Position numbers and translations under genes: made by a program
Assembly (NCBI RefSeq): GCF_003248505.1
Contig: NZ_QFOA01000043.1
Span: 1 to 27,493, forward strand
DNA length: 27,493 nt
Reading direction: 5' to 3'
Origin: Sphingobium sp.
Lineage (GTDB): Bacteria > Pseudomonadota > Alphaproteobacteria > Sphingomonadales > Sphingomonadaceae
Part shown: positions 8,833 through 17,354 of the stretch, piece after piece
How positions within the stretch are numbered: the first letter of the stretch is position 1
Layout: each line of letters starts with the position of its first letter
The notes under the pieces: generated by a model
The model's input: the letters and a program-made list of their open reading frames with translations, nothing else
Databases searched by the model: none
What the model was told of the DNA's origin: nothing

Positions 8833-9906
8833 TCACTTGGCTCCGGTGGCGAGGATCGCGTTCCACTCACGCAGGAAGCGCTGTCGTTTCAGGCGATCGA
8901 GATTGGCGAGAAGTTGCGGACCGACCCGCACCGGGCGCGCTTGCGCCGCAGGGAGGCGGCGACCGCGAATGTCGGTGCGGACCGGCCAGAGGCTATGCTG
9001 GGCAAGCAGCGACTGGCCTTGGCGTGACAGCAGGAAGTCGAGAAACAGCTTGGCGGCGGCGGGATGCCGGGCTTCGCGCGCGATGAAGGCGATGCGCGAC
9101 ATGATGATCGTGTAATCCTGCGGGAAAACGACGCCGATGCGCGGGTCGCGGCGGGCCCTTTCCAGGGCGTAGGAGCCGATGACATTATAGGCGATGGAGA
9201 GCCGACCTTCGGCCACGCCGCGCAGCATCGGTTCCGTGGTGATCGACAGGGCGGGGCGGGTTGCAGCCATCGCCTGCACCAGCGATCGTGTGTCAGCCGT
9301 TATCGCGTAATCCTGCGTCAGATAGAGATAGCCCGTGTTCGACCGGGCCGGGTCGAAGGTCGCGACCTTGCCCATAAGGGTCCGGCGATCCTTGCGCAGC
9401 ATTGCCTCCAGCGCGGCGTGGCTGCGCGGCGGGTTGGGGATCGCCTTCTTGTTGTAGACATAGGCGATCGGCTCTGCCGTGACGCCGAATCCCATATTCT
9501 TCCATACGGCGGAAGGCGGCAGCGCGGGCTTTTCCGGGCTGGCATAGGCTTGTGCAAAGCCGTCGTTGATCAATTTGACCTGTTGGTCCATCGCCGAGGA
9601 CCAGACGAGATCGGCGGACGGCTTGTGCGTTCGCGCTTCCGTGACGAAGCGGCGGAACATCTCGTTCGAACCCAAATCCGTATAACGGACGATGACGCCG
9701 GGATAGCGACGCTGAAAGGCCAGGATCAGCGGCGCCATTTCGGCAGTGTCGGCGTTCGCATAGACGACGACTTGCCGCTCCGTGCGGGCGTCGGCGATCA
9801 ATTGTTCGTAGGATCGCGGATAGCCCGCCGGTCGGTCCGCAATTGCTGCGGTGGCCGGCACAGCCAGACTTGCCAAGACCGCCACTATCCGAATAACCCG
9901 TTTCAA
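8833..9906 (-). CDS. Periplasmic substrate-binding protein (ABC Fe3+/bacterial extracellular solute-binding type), orphan
   Basis: A 357-residue exported protein with signal peptide (VIRIVAVLASLAVPATAAIA). It has the type II binding-protein fold features: ERQVVVYANADTAEMAPLILAFQRRYPG near the N-terminus, SADLVWSSAMDQQVKLINDGFAQ, a WKNMGFGVTAEPIAYVYNKK hinge region and AAKLFLDFLLSRQGQSLL at the end. These resemble ferric-iron or phosphoglycerate-type binding proteins. The start is TTG, with AGGAG upstream. No permease or ATPase gene is nearby. It is first in an operon with a porin and a CitMHS transporter and is divergent from a TctD/TctE-like system, so a sensing or ligand-delivery role is plausible. 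Confidence 0.87.
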   Translation of the reverse strand: MKRVIRIVAVLASLAVPATAAIADRPAGYPRSYEQLIADARTERQVVVYANADTAEMAPLILAFQRRYPGVIVRYTDLGSNEMFRRFVTEARTHKPSADLVWSSAMDQQVKLINDGFAQAYASPEKPALPPSAVWKNMGFGVTAEPIAYVYNKKAIPNPPRSHAALEAMLRKDRRTLMGKVATFDPARSNTGYLYLTQDYAITADTRSLVQAMAATRPALSITTEPMLRGVAEGRLSIAYNVIGSYALERARRDPRIGVVFPQDYTIIMSRIAFIAREARHPAAAKLFLDFLLSRQGQSLLAQHSLWPVRTDIRGRRLPAAQARPVRVGPQLLANLDRLKRQRFLREWNAILATGAK

Positions 9907-10003
9907 ACGCCTGCTCCTCGCTTTTCCGTTTCTGTCGCCGGATAAAATGTGATGGTCGGGTACGAAGCCAAGCTGTCATCAACCTTTCAGCATCGGGTGC
10001 CCC
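9907..10003. promoter_or_regulatory. Divergent promoter region of the citrate-type locus
   Basis: This 97-bp stretch must hold promoters in both directions. For the minus strand, an AT-rich ATTTTATCC segment (about 9940-9948 on the + strand) could be a -10 element. GGATAAAATG on the plus strand could serve the regulator genes. No clear repeated operator was found, so the response-regulator binding site is not identified. Confidence 0.4.
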
Positions 10004-10012
10004 ATTCGGATT

Positions 10013-10669
10013 TTGATGATCGAGGATGACGCTGCATTGGCGCGCAGCATTTCCGCCTTGCTGAGGGCAGGGGGGCACGCGGTGGACCATGTCGCCAGCG
10101 GCGAGGACGCATTGGCGGTCGTCGGCAGCGAGCCCTATGCGCTTGTGATCCTGGACGTGGGCCTGCCCGATATCGACGGTTTTGCGGTGCTGGCGGAGTT
10201 GCGGCGGCGGGGCGACAAGGTGGCGGTGCTCATGCTCACCGCGCGCGACGCGCTGGACGACCGCGTGCGCGGCCTTGACCTGGGGGCGGACGATTATCTG
10301 CGAAAGCCCTTCGACCCGGAAGAACTCGAAGCACGGGTCCGGGCGCTCGGGCGGCGACGCGGGGGCGATCCGACGCCGGAATTGAGCGTCGGAACACTGA
10401 CCATCCACCGCTCATCCGGTGCAGCGGAGGTGGCGGGCCGTCCTCTCGATCTGCGTCGGCGGGAGCTTGCCGTTCTGGAAGCCCTCGCGACCAGAGCCGG
10501 ACAGGTTGTGCCACGCGAATTGCTCATCGGCGAGGTGTTCGGCTTCGACGAGCCGGTCGGCGGCAACGCCATCGAAGTGCATGTGACGCGATTGCGCGGC
10601 AAACTGGCCCCCGACGGTCCCGGCATCCGCACAGTGCGCGGCGTGGGCTATATGCTCGATGCCGGGTAG
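10013..10669 (+). CDS. OmpR/TctD-family response regulator
   Basis: A receiver plus winged-helix DNA-binding regulator. The phosphoacceptor is Asp48 in LVILDVGLPDIDG when counted from the TTG at 10013; the switch Thr (MLTAR) and Lys (DDYLRKPF) are present. The C-terminal trans_reg_C domain ends IRTVRGVGYMLDAG. The frame reads ATT-CGG-ATT-TTG-ATG from 10004. Starting at that ATT gives MRILMIEDD, the normal family N-terminus, and places the Asp at 51. The TTG and ATG starts would cut into the first beta-strand. Boundaries here are the conventional ones. It overlaps the kinase gene by 11 bases and resembles TctD, a tricarboxylate-uptake regulator. Confidence 0.92.
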   Translation: MMIEDDAALARSISALLRAGGHAVDHVASGEDALAVVGSEPYALVILDVGLPDIDGFAVLAELRRRGDKVAVLMLTARDALDDRVRGLDLGADDYLRKPFDPEELEARVRALGRRRGGDPTPELSVGTLTIHRSSGAAEVAGRPLDLRRRELAVLEALATRAGQVVPRELLIGEVFGFDEPVGGNAIEVHVTRLRGKLAPDGPGIRTVRGVGYMLDAG

Positions 10670-12077
10670 CAGGGGTGCCATCGCGCTGCGTACCCGGCTG
10701 TTGGCGGCCATGCTGGGGCCGTTGCTCGGCGCGGCGGCCATTATCGGCATAGGCGGCGCCACGCTGATCGCAGACGTCGTGCGCCGGACCAACGACCGCG
10801 TGCTGGGTGGCGCGCTGGGTGCAATCGCGGAAACGGTGCAGGTCGAACGGGGCGAAGTCACGCTCGATCTGCCGCCTGCGGCATTTGGCATGCTGGAAAA
10901 TAGCGAGCGCGACAACGTCTACTACCGCATCGCTGTCGGGCCAACATTGTTGACCGGCTATGCCGACCTGCCCGCGCCCGATCCCGCGACGATGACGGTC
11001 GATCAGCCCCGCTATCGCTTTTCGACCTATCGTGACCAGGGCATCCGCATAGCCGAAGTGAAGCGGATGTTGCCGCGTGTCGCTCAGCCGGTGGTCATAC
11101 AGGTGGCGGAGACGCTTGAAAACCGGCGAACGCTGGCCTGGCATTTGACGGTGGCATTGCTGGTCGGAGAGGTGGCGCTGGTCGGGGTGGCGGTGCTTCT
11201 GCTGCGGCCCGCATTGGGATGGAGCTTGCGGCCGCTGGCGCGACTGCGAGGATCGGTCGAGGCGCGCGACGCGACGGTCAGGCCGGATTTCTCGCCGCTC
11301 GATACCGGGCCGCTCCCCTATGAGATTCAGCCGCTTGCGAGCGCATTCGATGGCCTGCTCGCGCAATTGGACCGGGCAACGGGCGGCGTCCGCCGTTTTA
11401 CGGCCGATGCCTCTCACCAGATGCGCACGCCGCTGTCCGTGCTCAAGGTGCAGATCGAACTGGCGCGCCGCGGGTCTGCGGCCGCGATGGACGAAATCGC
11501 AGAGGCCGTGCAACGACTTGAGCGGCTTGTGACACAGTTGCTGGCCCTGGCCCGGGCCGAAGAAGCAGGAACGGCACCGCCTTTGGAGCAGGTCGACCTT
11601 AGGGAGGTCAGCAAGGCAGTCATCGGACGCCTCATCAACCAAGCTATTCAAGCCGGCGTTGAGATCGATCTGGCAGCGCCGGATCGGCAGGCCTATCTGG
11701 TGCAGGCGCATCGAACGCTGGTGTTCGAAATCATCGCCAACCTCATCGACAATGGCATTCGTTATAACCGTCCAGGCGGCACCGTCACGGTGGCGCTGTC
11801 GCAGAGGCATGAGGGAGTGCTGCTGTCGGTCAGCGACGACGGTCCAGGGATTCCGAAAGAATATCACGAGCGGATATTCGAGCGTTTCTTTCGCTTGCCC
11901 GGCAAGTGCGGACCCGACGGCACCGGCCTTGGGCTTGCGATCGTCCAGTCCGCTGCCTCCAGAATGGGCGCGCGGGTGATGATCGCCGAGACGTCGGTGG
12001 GAGCATGCGTGAACGTCTGCTTCGTAAAGTCCGGATCGAGCGATCGTCCGGCCGCCGCACTGCAGCATGATCCGTAA
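10659..12077 (+). CDS. TctE-type sensor histidine kinase
   Basis: A 472-residue membrane kinase. TM1 lies at about 12-38, a periplasmic sensor segment at 40-158 and TM2 at about 160-183, followed by a HAMP-like linker. The dimerisation box is FTADASHQMRTPLS with phospho-acceptor His253; the HQMRTP form is typical of TctE-like kinases. The ATP-binding domain shows the N box NLIDNGIRYN (361-370), G1 SDDGPGIP and G2 GTGLGLAI. The short periplasmic domain corresponds in position to the 2CSK_N sensor domain of TctE. Its gene overlaps the regulator gene. The ligand is presumably a carboxylate, perhaps presented by the nearby binding protein. Confidence 0.93.
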   Translation: MPGSRGAIALRTRLLAAMLGPLLGAAAIIGIGGATLIADVVRRTNDRVLGGALGAIAETVQVERGEVTLDLPPAAFGMLENSERDNVYYRIAVGPTLLTGYADLPAPDPATMTVDQPRYRFSTYRDQGIRIAEVKRMLPRVAQPVVIQVAETLENRRTLAWHLTVALLVGEVALVGVAVLLLRPALGWSLRPLARLRGSVEARDATVRPDFSPLDTGPLPYEIQPLASAFDGLLAQLDRATGGVRRFTADASHQMRTPLSVLKVQIELARRGSAAAMDEIAEAVQRLERLVTQLLALARAEEAGTAPPLEQVDLREVSKAVIGRLINQAIQAGVEIDLAAPDRQAYLVQAHRTLVFEIIANLIDNGIRYNRPGGTVTVALSQRHEGVLLSVSDDGPGIPKEYHERIFERFFRLPGKCGPDGTGLGLAIVQSAASRMGARVMIAETSVGACVNVCFVKSGSSDRPAAALQHDP

Positions 12078-12134
12078 CCCGATATCCTCTGTCCCCAAAC
12101 GGACGGGCGGATAGTTGCAAAGAAGCGCTGCGTC

Positions 12135-12160
12135 GGCAACGAATGTTGCCTTCAGGCAAC
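12135..12160. promoter_or_regulatory. Array of alternating GGCAAC / GTTGCC half-sites
   Basis: GGCAAC (12135-12140), GTTGCC (12145-12150) and GGCAAC (12155-12160) alternate in orientation with exact 4-base spacers, giving a 10-bp period of one helical turn. The right pair extends to a perfect palindrome, ATGTTGCCTTCAGGCAACAT (12143-12162). A degenerate fourth half-site GGCAAA follows at 12166-12171. The array lies between the kinase stop and the TonB-receptor start, so it is a likely operator for the receptor gene. The regulator is not known. Confidence 0.55.
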
Positions 12161-12259
12161 ATAATGGCAAAATCTTCGGCGCTGGTGACATCGTCGATTG
12201 CCAGATGGGTGCGTGAAAGAAACATTACACTCACGGTTCGACCGATAAAGGGGTGTATC

Positions 12260-15118
12260 ATGCGAATTAAAACTGCTTTGCAGTGCAGCGTCATGCTTGT
12301 GGCTGTTGCCTCGACGCTGCCGGCCTTTGCTCAATCCGCGCCGCAGAGCGACGACGGCGCGGCGATCATCGTGACAGGTTCGCGTATTCGCCAGAACCCA
12401 CTGGAGCAGGATTCGCCCGTCATCACCGTCGATCAGCAGGCGCTTGCCCGCACCGGTCTTTCCGCGGTCGCCGATGTGTTGCAACGCTTGCCCAGCGCCA
12501 GCGGCGGCCTCAACAGCAAGGCGAACAACAGCGGCAATATCGGCAATCCGCCCGACGGCGGCGGCGTGGGCGCAGGATCGGCGGAAATCGACCTTCGCTA
12601 TCTGGGATCGAAGCGTACGCTCGTACTGGTAGACGGCATGCGGTACGTCAACGGTTCGTCGGCGAGCGGCATTCCTGCGACGGTCGACCTCAACACCATT
12701 CCTGCGAACATGATTGAGCGGATCGAGGTGCTGCAATCGGGCCAGTCACCGCTCTATGGTTCCGACGCCCTTGCAGGCGTTGTCAACATCATCACCAAGG
12801 CAAGCCAGGAAGGGCTTCAGGCGTCGGCCCAGTTCGGTACCTATCGTCAGGGCGATGGCCACACCCAGGATTATCAGCTCAGCTACGGCATAAAGGCGCC
12901 GACGACCAATATCGTGTTCGGGGTCAGTTACGTGAAGCAGGATGCGGTGTCGACGCGCGACCGCCGCATCTCGCAATTTCCCAATCCGGGCCAGACAAGT
13001 TGCTCCGATTCCATCGGCGGCTGTTCGAGCGCGCCGGTCAACGGCTTCATCGATCTGGGTAACGGAACCCCGGTGCTGACGCCCAAAAATCCGCCATTGT
13101 CCGGTCGAGGCCGTTACGATCCGCTCAACCCCACCGGGCCGAACAGCGACTTCCGCGCTTTCACGACCGACGACCGTTTCAACTTCTCGCCCTATAATTA
13201 CTTCCTGACGCCTTCCGAACGTTACGGCGGCTTCATCAGCGCCAAGCAGGAACTAAGCGATAATATCAACTTCCGCGCAAAGCTGGTCTACAATCGTCGC
13301 AATTCGCAGAATCAGGCTGCGTTCCTGCCCTTGTTTGTCGGGCCTGACGCAGGCAACGGCAATCTGCTCGACACCATCTCGATCGACGCGACCAACCCCT
13401 ATAATCCGTTCGGCTATACGCTGTCGGCAGGTGGCAACGGGCAGGCTCCGACCTACTCCACGGTGCGCCGCCGCCTGGTGGAAGCGGGGCAGCGCACCTA
13501 TTCGCAAAAGGTCGATACGATGACCATGTCGGGCGGCTTCGACGGGTCGTTCGATATCGGCAGCCATAAATGGTATTGGGACGCAACCGCCTTTTTCGGT
13601 TTCAACGACGCCAAACAGTTGTTCACGGGCAATATCAACGCGGCAAAACTTGCGCAGGCGCTCGGTCCGGTCGCCAACTGCACCGCACCTTGCGTGCCGT
13701 TCAACATCTTCGGCGGTGCAGGATCGGTGACGCCGGACATGCTGGCTTTCATCGCCTTCGATGAGCGTGCGAAGTCGCGCCAGGAAATCCGCGATTATAC
13801 CGCGAACCTGTCGGGCGACCTGTTCGACCTGCCTGCCGGTCCGGTGGGTGTCGCCATCGGGTACGAGCATCGTTATCAGTTCGGCAGCTACAGTCCCGAT
13901 CCGATCATCGCGGCAGGTCTGGGCGCGGACATCCCGTCGCTGCCCGCCAAGGGCAGCTATAATTCGGATGAAATCTACGCCGAGTTACGCGTGCCGGTGC
14001 TCAAGGATACGCCTTTCTTCCACTCGCTCGACCTCGATGGCGCGGTGCGTCACGCCAATTATTCGACGAGCGGCAGCAGCACGACCTTTACCGGGTCGGT
14101 TTTGTGGAAGCCGGTAGCGGACCTGCTGTTGCGCGGTTCCTATGCCGAAGGCTTCCGTGCGCCCAGCATCGGCGAGCTGTTCGGCGCAGCGTCGCGGTCC
14201 GACGCACCGATCGACGATCCGTGCACCAGCGCTGCGGGTGGTTTGTTCAACTCGAACGCCACCGTGCGGGCAAACTGCATCGCGAACGGCGTGCCCGCCA
14301 GCGGGAGCTATAACGAGCCGACCGGCGGCCAGCTCAGCGTTCTGACGGGCGGCAACCAGGCGCTGAAGCCCGAAACATCCAAGACCTGGTTGTTCGGCGG
14401 GGTGTACAGCCCGGCCTGGGTGCGCGACAGCGGTATCGGCAGCGCGCTCAGCCTGGAGGTCAACTATTACGATATCGAGGTGAACGACGCGATTTCCAAC
14501 ATCGCGCCCCAGGCTACGCTGTCGCGCTGCGCGCTTTTGGGCGATCCGCTTGCCTGCGGGTCGGTCGTCCGGACCGGTAGCGGCCTCATATCGCGTATCA
14601 ACGGCGTGCTTCAGAATATCGGCAGCATCAAGACGCGCGGGATCGACGTCACCTTCAACTATCGATCGCCCAACACCGGTGCAGGCACGATAGGCCTGTC
14701 GGCCACCGGCAATTTCCTGCTGAAATATGATGAGACATTTCCGTCCGCCGATGGATTCACCACCACCAGCTACCGTGGCACGACACGCGGCTTTCCCGAT
14801 CAGTCCTATCCCAGGTTCAAGGGCAATGCGGTCATCGACTGGACCATGGAAAGCCTGACCGCATCCTTCACCGGTCGCTACATTCGCGGCGTGACGGAAG
14901 CGGACGGCAAGCGGCTTGGCAACACTTTCTACGGCGATGTGCAGATATCCTTCACCCCGGCCTTTCTCGACCGGCGGACGAGCTTCACGATCGGTGTGAA
15001 CAATGTGTTCAACCAGGACCCGCCCGCCTGCTTCAGCTGCACCGGGCCGAACTACGATCCCACCACCTATGACGTGCCGGGCCAGTTCGGCTATGCGCGT
15101 ATCAGCTACAAGATGTAG
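12260..15118 (+). CDS. TonB-dependent outer-membrane receptor
   Basis: A 952-residue outer-membrane active transporter with signal peptide MRIKTALQCSVMLVAVAS...AFAQS. A TonB-box-like AIIVTGSRIR comes next. The plug domain (about 45-180) contains ALARTGLSAVADVLQRLPS, KRTLVLVDGMRYV, and IERIEVLQSGQSPLYGSDAL with VVNIITK. The rest is a beta-barrel ending NVFNQDPPACFSCTG...YARISYKM. The ATG at 12260 was chosen over earlier in-frame codons because AAAGGGG lies just upstream and the signal peptide starts there. The ligand is unknown. Position next to a citrate-type locus raises a metal-carboxylate complex as one option; sphingomonads also use such receptors for sugars and peptides. Confidence 0.93.
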   Translation: MRIKTALQCSVMLVAVASTLPAFAQSAPQSDDGAAIIVTGSRIRQNPLEQDSPVITVDQQALARTGLSAVADVLQRLPSASGGLNSKANNSGNIGNPPDGGGVGAGSAEIDLRYLGSKRTLVLVDGMRYVNGSSASGIPATVDLNTIPANMIERIEVLQSGQSPLYGSDALAGVVNIITKASQEGLQASAQFGTYRQGDGHTQDYQLSYGIKAPTTNIVFGVSYVKQDAVSTRDRRISQFPNPGQTSCSDSIGGCSSAPVNGFIDLGNGTPVLTPKNPPLSGRGRYDPLNPTGPNSDFRAFTTDDRFNFSPYNYFLTPSERYGGFISAKQELSDNINFRAKLVYNRRNSQNQAAFLPLFVGPDAGNGNLLDTISIDATNPYNPFGYTLSAGGNGQAPTYSTVRRRLVEAGQRTYSQKVDTMTMSGGFDGSFDIGSHKWYWDATAFFGFNDAKQLFTGNINAAKLAQALGPVANCTAPCVPFNIFGGAGSVTPDMLAFIAFDERAKSRQEIRDYTANLSGDLFDLPAGPVGVAIGYEHRYQFGSYSPDPIIAAGLGADIPSLPAKGSYNSDEIYAELRVPVLKDTPFFHSLDLDGAVRHANYSTSGSSTTFTGSVLWKPVADLLLRGSYAEGFRAPSIGELFGAASRSDAPIDDPCTSAAGGLFNSNATVRANCIANGVPASGSYNEPTGGQLSVLTGGNQALKPETSKTWLFGGVYSPAWVRDSGIGSALSLEVNYYDIEVNDAISNIAPQATLSRCALLGDPLACGSVVRTGSGLISRINGVLQNIGSIKTRGIDVTFNYRSPNTGAGTIGLSATGNFLLKYDETFPSADGFTTTSYRGTTRGFPDQSYPRFKGNAVIDWTMESLTASFTGRYIRGVTEADGKRLGNTFYGDVQISFTPAFLDRRTSFTIGVNNVFNQDPPACFSCTGPNYDPTTYDVPGQFGYARISYKM

Positions 15119-15131
15119 CCGAAAAGACCTA

Positions 15132-15165
15132 GGGGGGGGCGGCGGCCCGGTTCGGGGCCGCCCCC
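15132..15165. terminator. GC-rich hairpin after the TonB receptor
   Basis: GGCGGCCC (15141-15148) pairs with GGGCCGCC (15155-15162) around GGTTCG. The stem extends by three G-C pairs across a bulged C. A run of eight Gs leads in. There is no T-run downstream, but the position 13 bases after the receptor stop suggests a terminator. Confidence 0.6.
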
Positions 15166-15176
15166 TCATCCGTTGC

Positions 15177-15212
15177 CAGGAGGGATATCGAAGTCGGCCG
15201 ATATCCCTCCTG
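15177..15212. terminator. 14-bp perfect inverted repeat, probable bidirectional terminator
   Basis: CAGGAGGGATATCG (15177-15190) and its exact complement (15199-15212) surround an 8-nt loop. It sits 12 bases beyond the oligopeptidase stop and after the receptor, so it can serve both convergent genes. Confidence 0.65.
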
Positions 15213-15224
15213 CTTTGCGTCGCC

Positions 15225-17270
15225 CTATGCCGGATCGCTAGGGTCGACTGCCATTCCGCGGCGCGCCAGCATGGCGTCCAGCTCCGCATCGCGACCGCGG
15301 AACGCGCGGAAACTTTCCGCCGCCGGCCGGGTCGCGCCCCTGGCCAGCACTTCGTGGCGAAGCGAATCGCCGGTTGCGCGGTCGAGAAGCCCGGCATCGA
15401 CAAAGCGCCGGAAGCCATCGGCGGCTAGCACCTCGGCCCATAAATAGCTGTAATAGCCCGCCGCATAGCCGCCCGCGAAGATATGGCTGAACGCATGGGG
15501 GAAGCGGTGCCAGGCAGGTGGATGAATGACCGCCACCTCTTCGCGTACGGCGTCGATGACCTCGACAGGATCGGACCCCATCGTGCCCAGATGCAGCAGC
15601 AGATCGAACAACGCGAATTCGACCTGTCGCACGATGAACATGCCCGACTGGAAATGGCGCGCGGCCTGCATCTTTTCGAACAGGTCGGCGGGCAACGCCT
15701 CACCTGTCCGATGATGGCGGGACATGACGGTCAACACCCTCGCATCCCAGGCAAAATCTTCCATCAACTGGCTGGGAAGCTCGACCGCGTCCCATTCGAA
15801 TCCATTGGTCCCGGCAATGCTCGGACGGTTCACCTCGGTGAACAGCAAGTGCAGGCAGTGACCGGTTTCATGCAGCAGCGTTTCGACATCGCTGTGCGAC
15901 AGGAGCGAGGGCGTATCGACGCCGTGCGGCGCAAAATTGCAGGTGAGGTAGGCTACGGGATGGCTGAGCGCGTTGCCGTCACGAAGGCGAGGCCGCGCCT
16001 GCGCCATCCATGCGCCGCCCTGCTTGCCGGGGCGCGCGTGCAGGTCGAGATAGAGACCGGCGATTACGTCGCCATCCTCCTGCGTAACATCGTAATAGCG
16101 TGCATCGGGATGCCACAGTTCGACATCGTCGCGCAGGCGAAGCTGGATGCCGAACAACTGCTCCAGCAGGGAGCGCCATCCCACCATCACCTGGTCGACC
16201 GGGAAATAGGCGCGCACAGCCTGCTCATCGACGGCATAGCGCTCCATGCGCAGGCGGTTGGATACGAAGCCGATGTCCCATGGCGAGAGATCGTCGATGC
16301 CCAGCCGGGATGCGGCGAAGTCTGCGAGCAGGTCCAGGTCCCGCAGGGCGGAGGGGCGGGCGCGTGCGGCCAGATCGCGCAGGAAGTGCATCACTTCGTC
16401 CGCGTTAGGCGCCATCTTTGTCGCGAGCGACCATTCGACCGGATCGGCAAAGCCCAGCAGACCTGCCGCTTCACGCCGCAATTCCAGGATGCGGGCGATG
16501 CGTTCGCTATTGTCGAAGCGTCCGGAATGCGGCCCCTGATCCGATGCGCGCGTCCCGAACGCGGTATAGACGCGCTCGCGCAAGGGGCGATCCTGGGCGA
16601 AGGTGAGCACCGCGTTGACGCTGGGCGCATGGAGCGTCACCAGCCAACCGGTGTCGTGACCGGCGGAGCGGGCGGCGGCGGCGAACATTTCCATCGCCGC
16701 TTCGGGCAAGCCGACGAGAATGGCCGCATCGGTCACATGCTCATGCCACGCGTCGGTCGCATCGAGCACCGCGCTGGAAAAGGCGGTCGACAGGCGCGAC
16801 AGTTCGATGGAAATTGCGGCGAAGCGCGCCCGCGCATCGTCGTCCAGCGCGACACCGGCCAAGCGGAAATCGCGGATCGCATGCTCGACCGCGACGCGAT
16901 CGGCATCGGACAATTGGGCGAAGGCGGGGCTCTGTTCGAACGCGATGAAGAGGTCGTAGAGCGCGCGGTTCTGGCGTACCCGCGTCATCACGGAAACCAG
17001 CTTTTCCTCGCCTTCCGCATGGGTAGCGCGCAGGGTCGGGCTGTCTGCCACTGCCTTGAGCTGCGACACGGCCGACCATAGCGCGTCGATCGCATTTTCC
17101 GCGCGCTCTAGGGGCAGCCATAGCGTTTCGAACGTCATGGGGGCCGACCCGATCAGGTGATCGACCGTTTTTTCGTAGTCGGCCAGGGCCTTGTCCAACG
17201 CCGGCCCGATGGCTTCTGCGGTCAGCGATGAAAAGGGGGGGAGGGTGAGGGGGTTGAGCAGATCGGTCAT
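15225..17270 (-). CDS. prlC: M3-family zinc oligopeptidase (oligopeptidase A / Dcp type)
   Basis: A 681-residue cytoplasmic metallopeptidase of usual oligopeptidase A length, which hydrolyses short peptides including cleaved signal peptides. The zinc motif is HETGH (His467, Glu468, His471), with the third ligand Glu497 in DAVELPSQ 26 residues later, matching the thimet-oligopeptidase pattern. Downstream, HRFPHAFSHIFAGGYAAGYYSYLW is the conserved substrate-binding segment. HETGH replaces the commoner HEFGH, a known variation. ATG at 17270 is preceded by AGGGAC. It lies 80 bases after the glycosyltransferase operon on the same strand. prlC is the best symbol, but dcp-like activity is not excluded. 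Confidence 0.88.
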   Translation of the reverse strand: MTDLLNPLTLPPFSSLTAEAIGPALDKALADYEKTVDHLIGSAPMTFETLWLPLERAENAIDALWSAVSQLKAVADSPTLRATHAEGEEKLVSVMTRVRQNRALYDLFIAFEQSPAFAQLSDADRVAVEHAIRDFRLAGVALDDDARARFAAISIELSRLSTAFSSAVLDATDAWHEHVTDAAILVGLPEAAMEMFAAAARSAGHDTGWLVTLHAPSVNAVLTFAQDRPLRERVYTAFGTRASDQGPHSGRFDNSERIARILELRREAAGLLGFADPVEWSLATKMAPNADEVMHFLRDLAARARPSALRDLDLLADFAASRLGIDDLSPWDIGFVSNRLRMERYAVDEQAVRAYFPVDQVMVGWRSLLEQLFGIQLRLRDDVELWHPDARYYDVTQEDGDVIAGLYLDLHARPGKQGGAWMAQARPRLRDGNALSHPVAYLTCNFAPHGVDTPSLLSHSDVETLLHETGHCLHLLFTEVNRPSIAGTNGFEWDAVELPSQLMEDFAWDARVLTVMSRHHRTGEALPADLFEKMQAARHFQSGMFIVRQVEFALFDLLLHLGTMGSDPVEVIDAVREEVAVIHPPAWHRFPHAFSHIFAGGYAAGYYSYLWAEVLAADGFRRFVDAGLLDRATGDSLRHEVLARGATRPAAESFRAFRGRDAELDAMLARRGMAVDPSDPA

Positions 17271-17309
17271 ACCGTCCCTATCCCGGAAAAATTCTTCGCG
17301 CGAAAGAGG

Positions 17310-17354
17310 CTATGCGTGTCGACGATGGCATGTCGGCCCGGCGCAGGCGCTCAT
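17310..17354 (-). other. 14-codon ORF remnant at the end of the glycosyltransferase operon
   Basis: The stop of the last glycosyltransferase gene overlaps an ATG (ATGA), just as at the other junctions of the operon. The overlapping frame encodes only 14 residues (MSACAGPTCHRRHA) before a stop. It may be the stump of a lost gene or a chance ORF. Confidence 0.3.

Noticed and set aside
10524..12191. 555-residue minus-strand open frame opposite the histidine kinase
   Set aside because: It is antisense to a kinase with all its motifs and is low-complexity shadow sequence.
15131..15140. Run of eight Gs as a possible quadruplex
   Set aside because: A single G-run in a hairpin stem does not make the four-run pattern needed.
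13985..15418. 477-residue minus-strand frame opposite the TonB receptor
   Set aside because: It crosses the terminator hairpins and two genes and has no motif support.
15483..17081. 532-residue plus-strand frame opposite the M3 peptidase
   Set aside because: The peptidase strand has the zinc motif and full family length; the opposite frame has none.
17294..17306. Palindrome TTCGCGCGAA followed on the minus strand by a T-run, as a terminator of the glycosyltransferase operon
   Set aside because: The stem would be only about four pairs with almost no loop, too weak to call.
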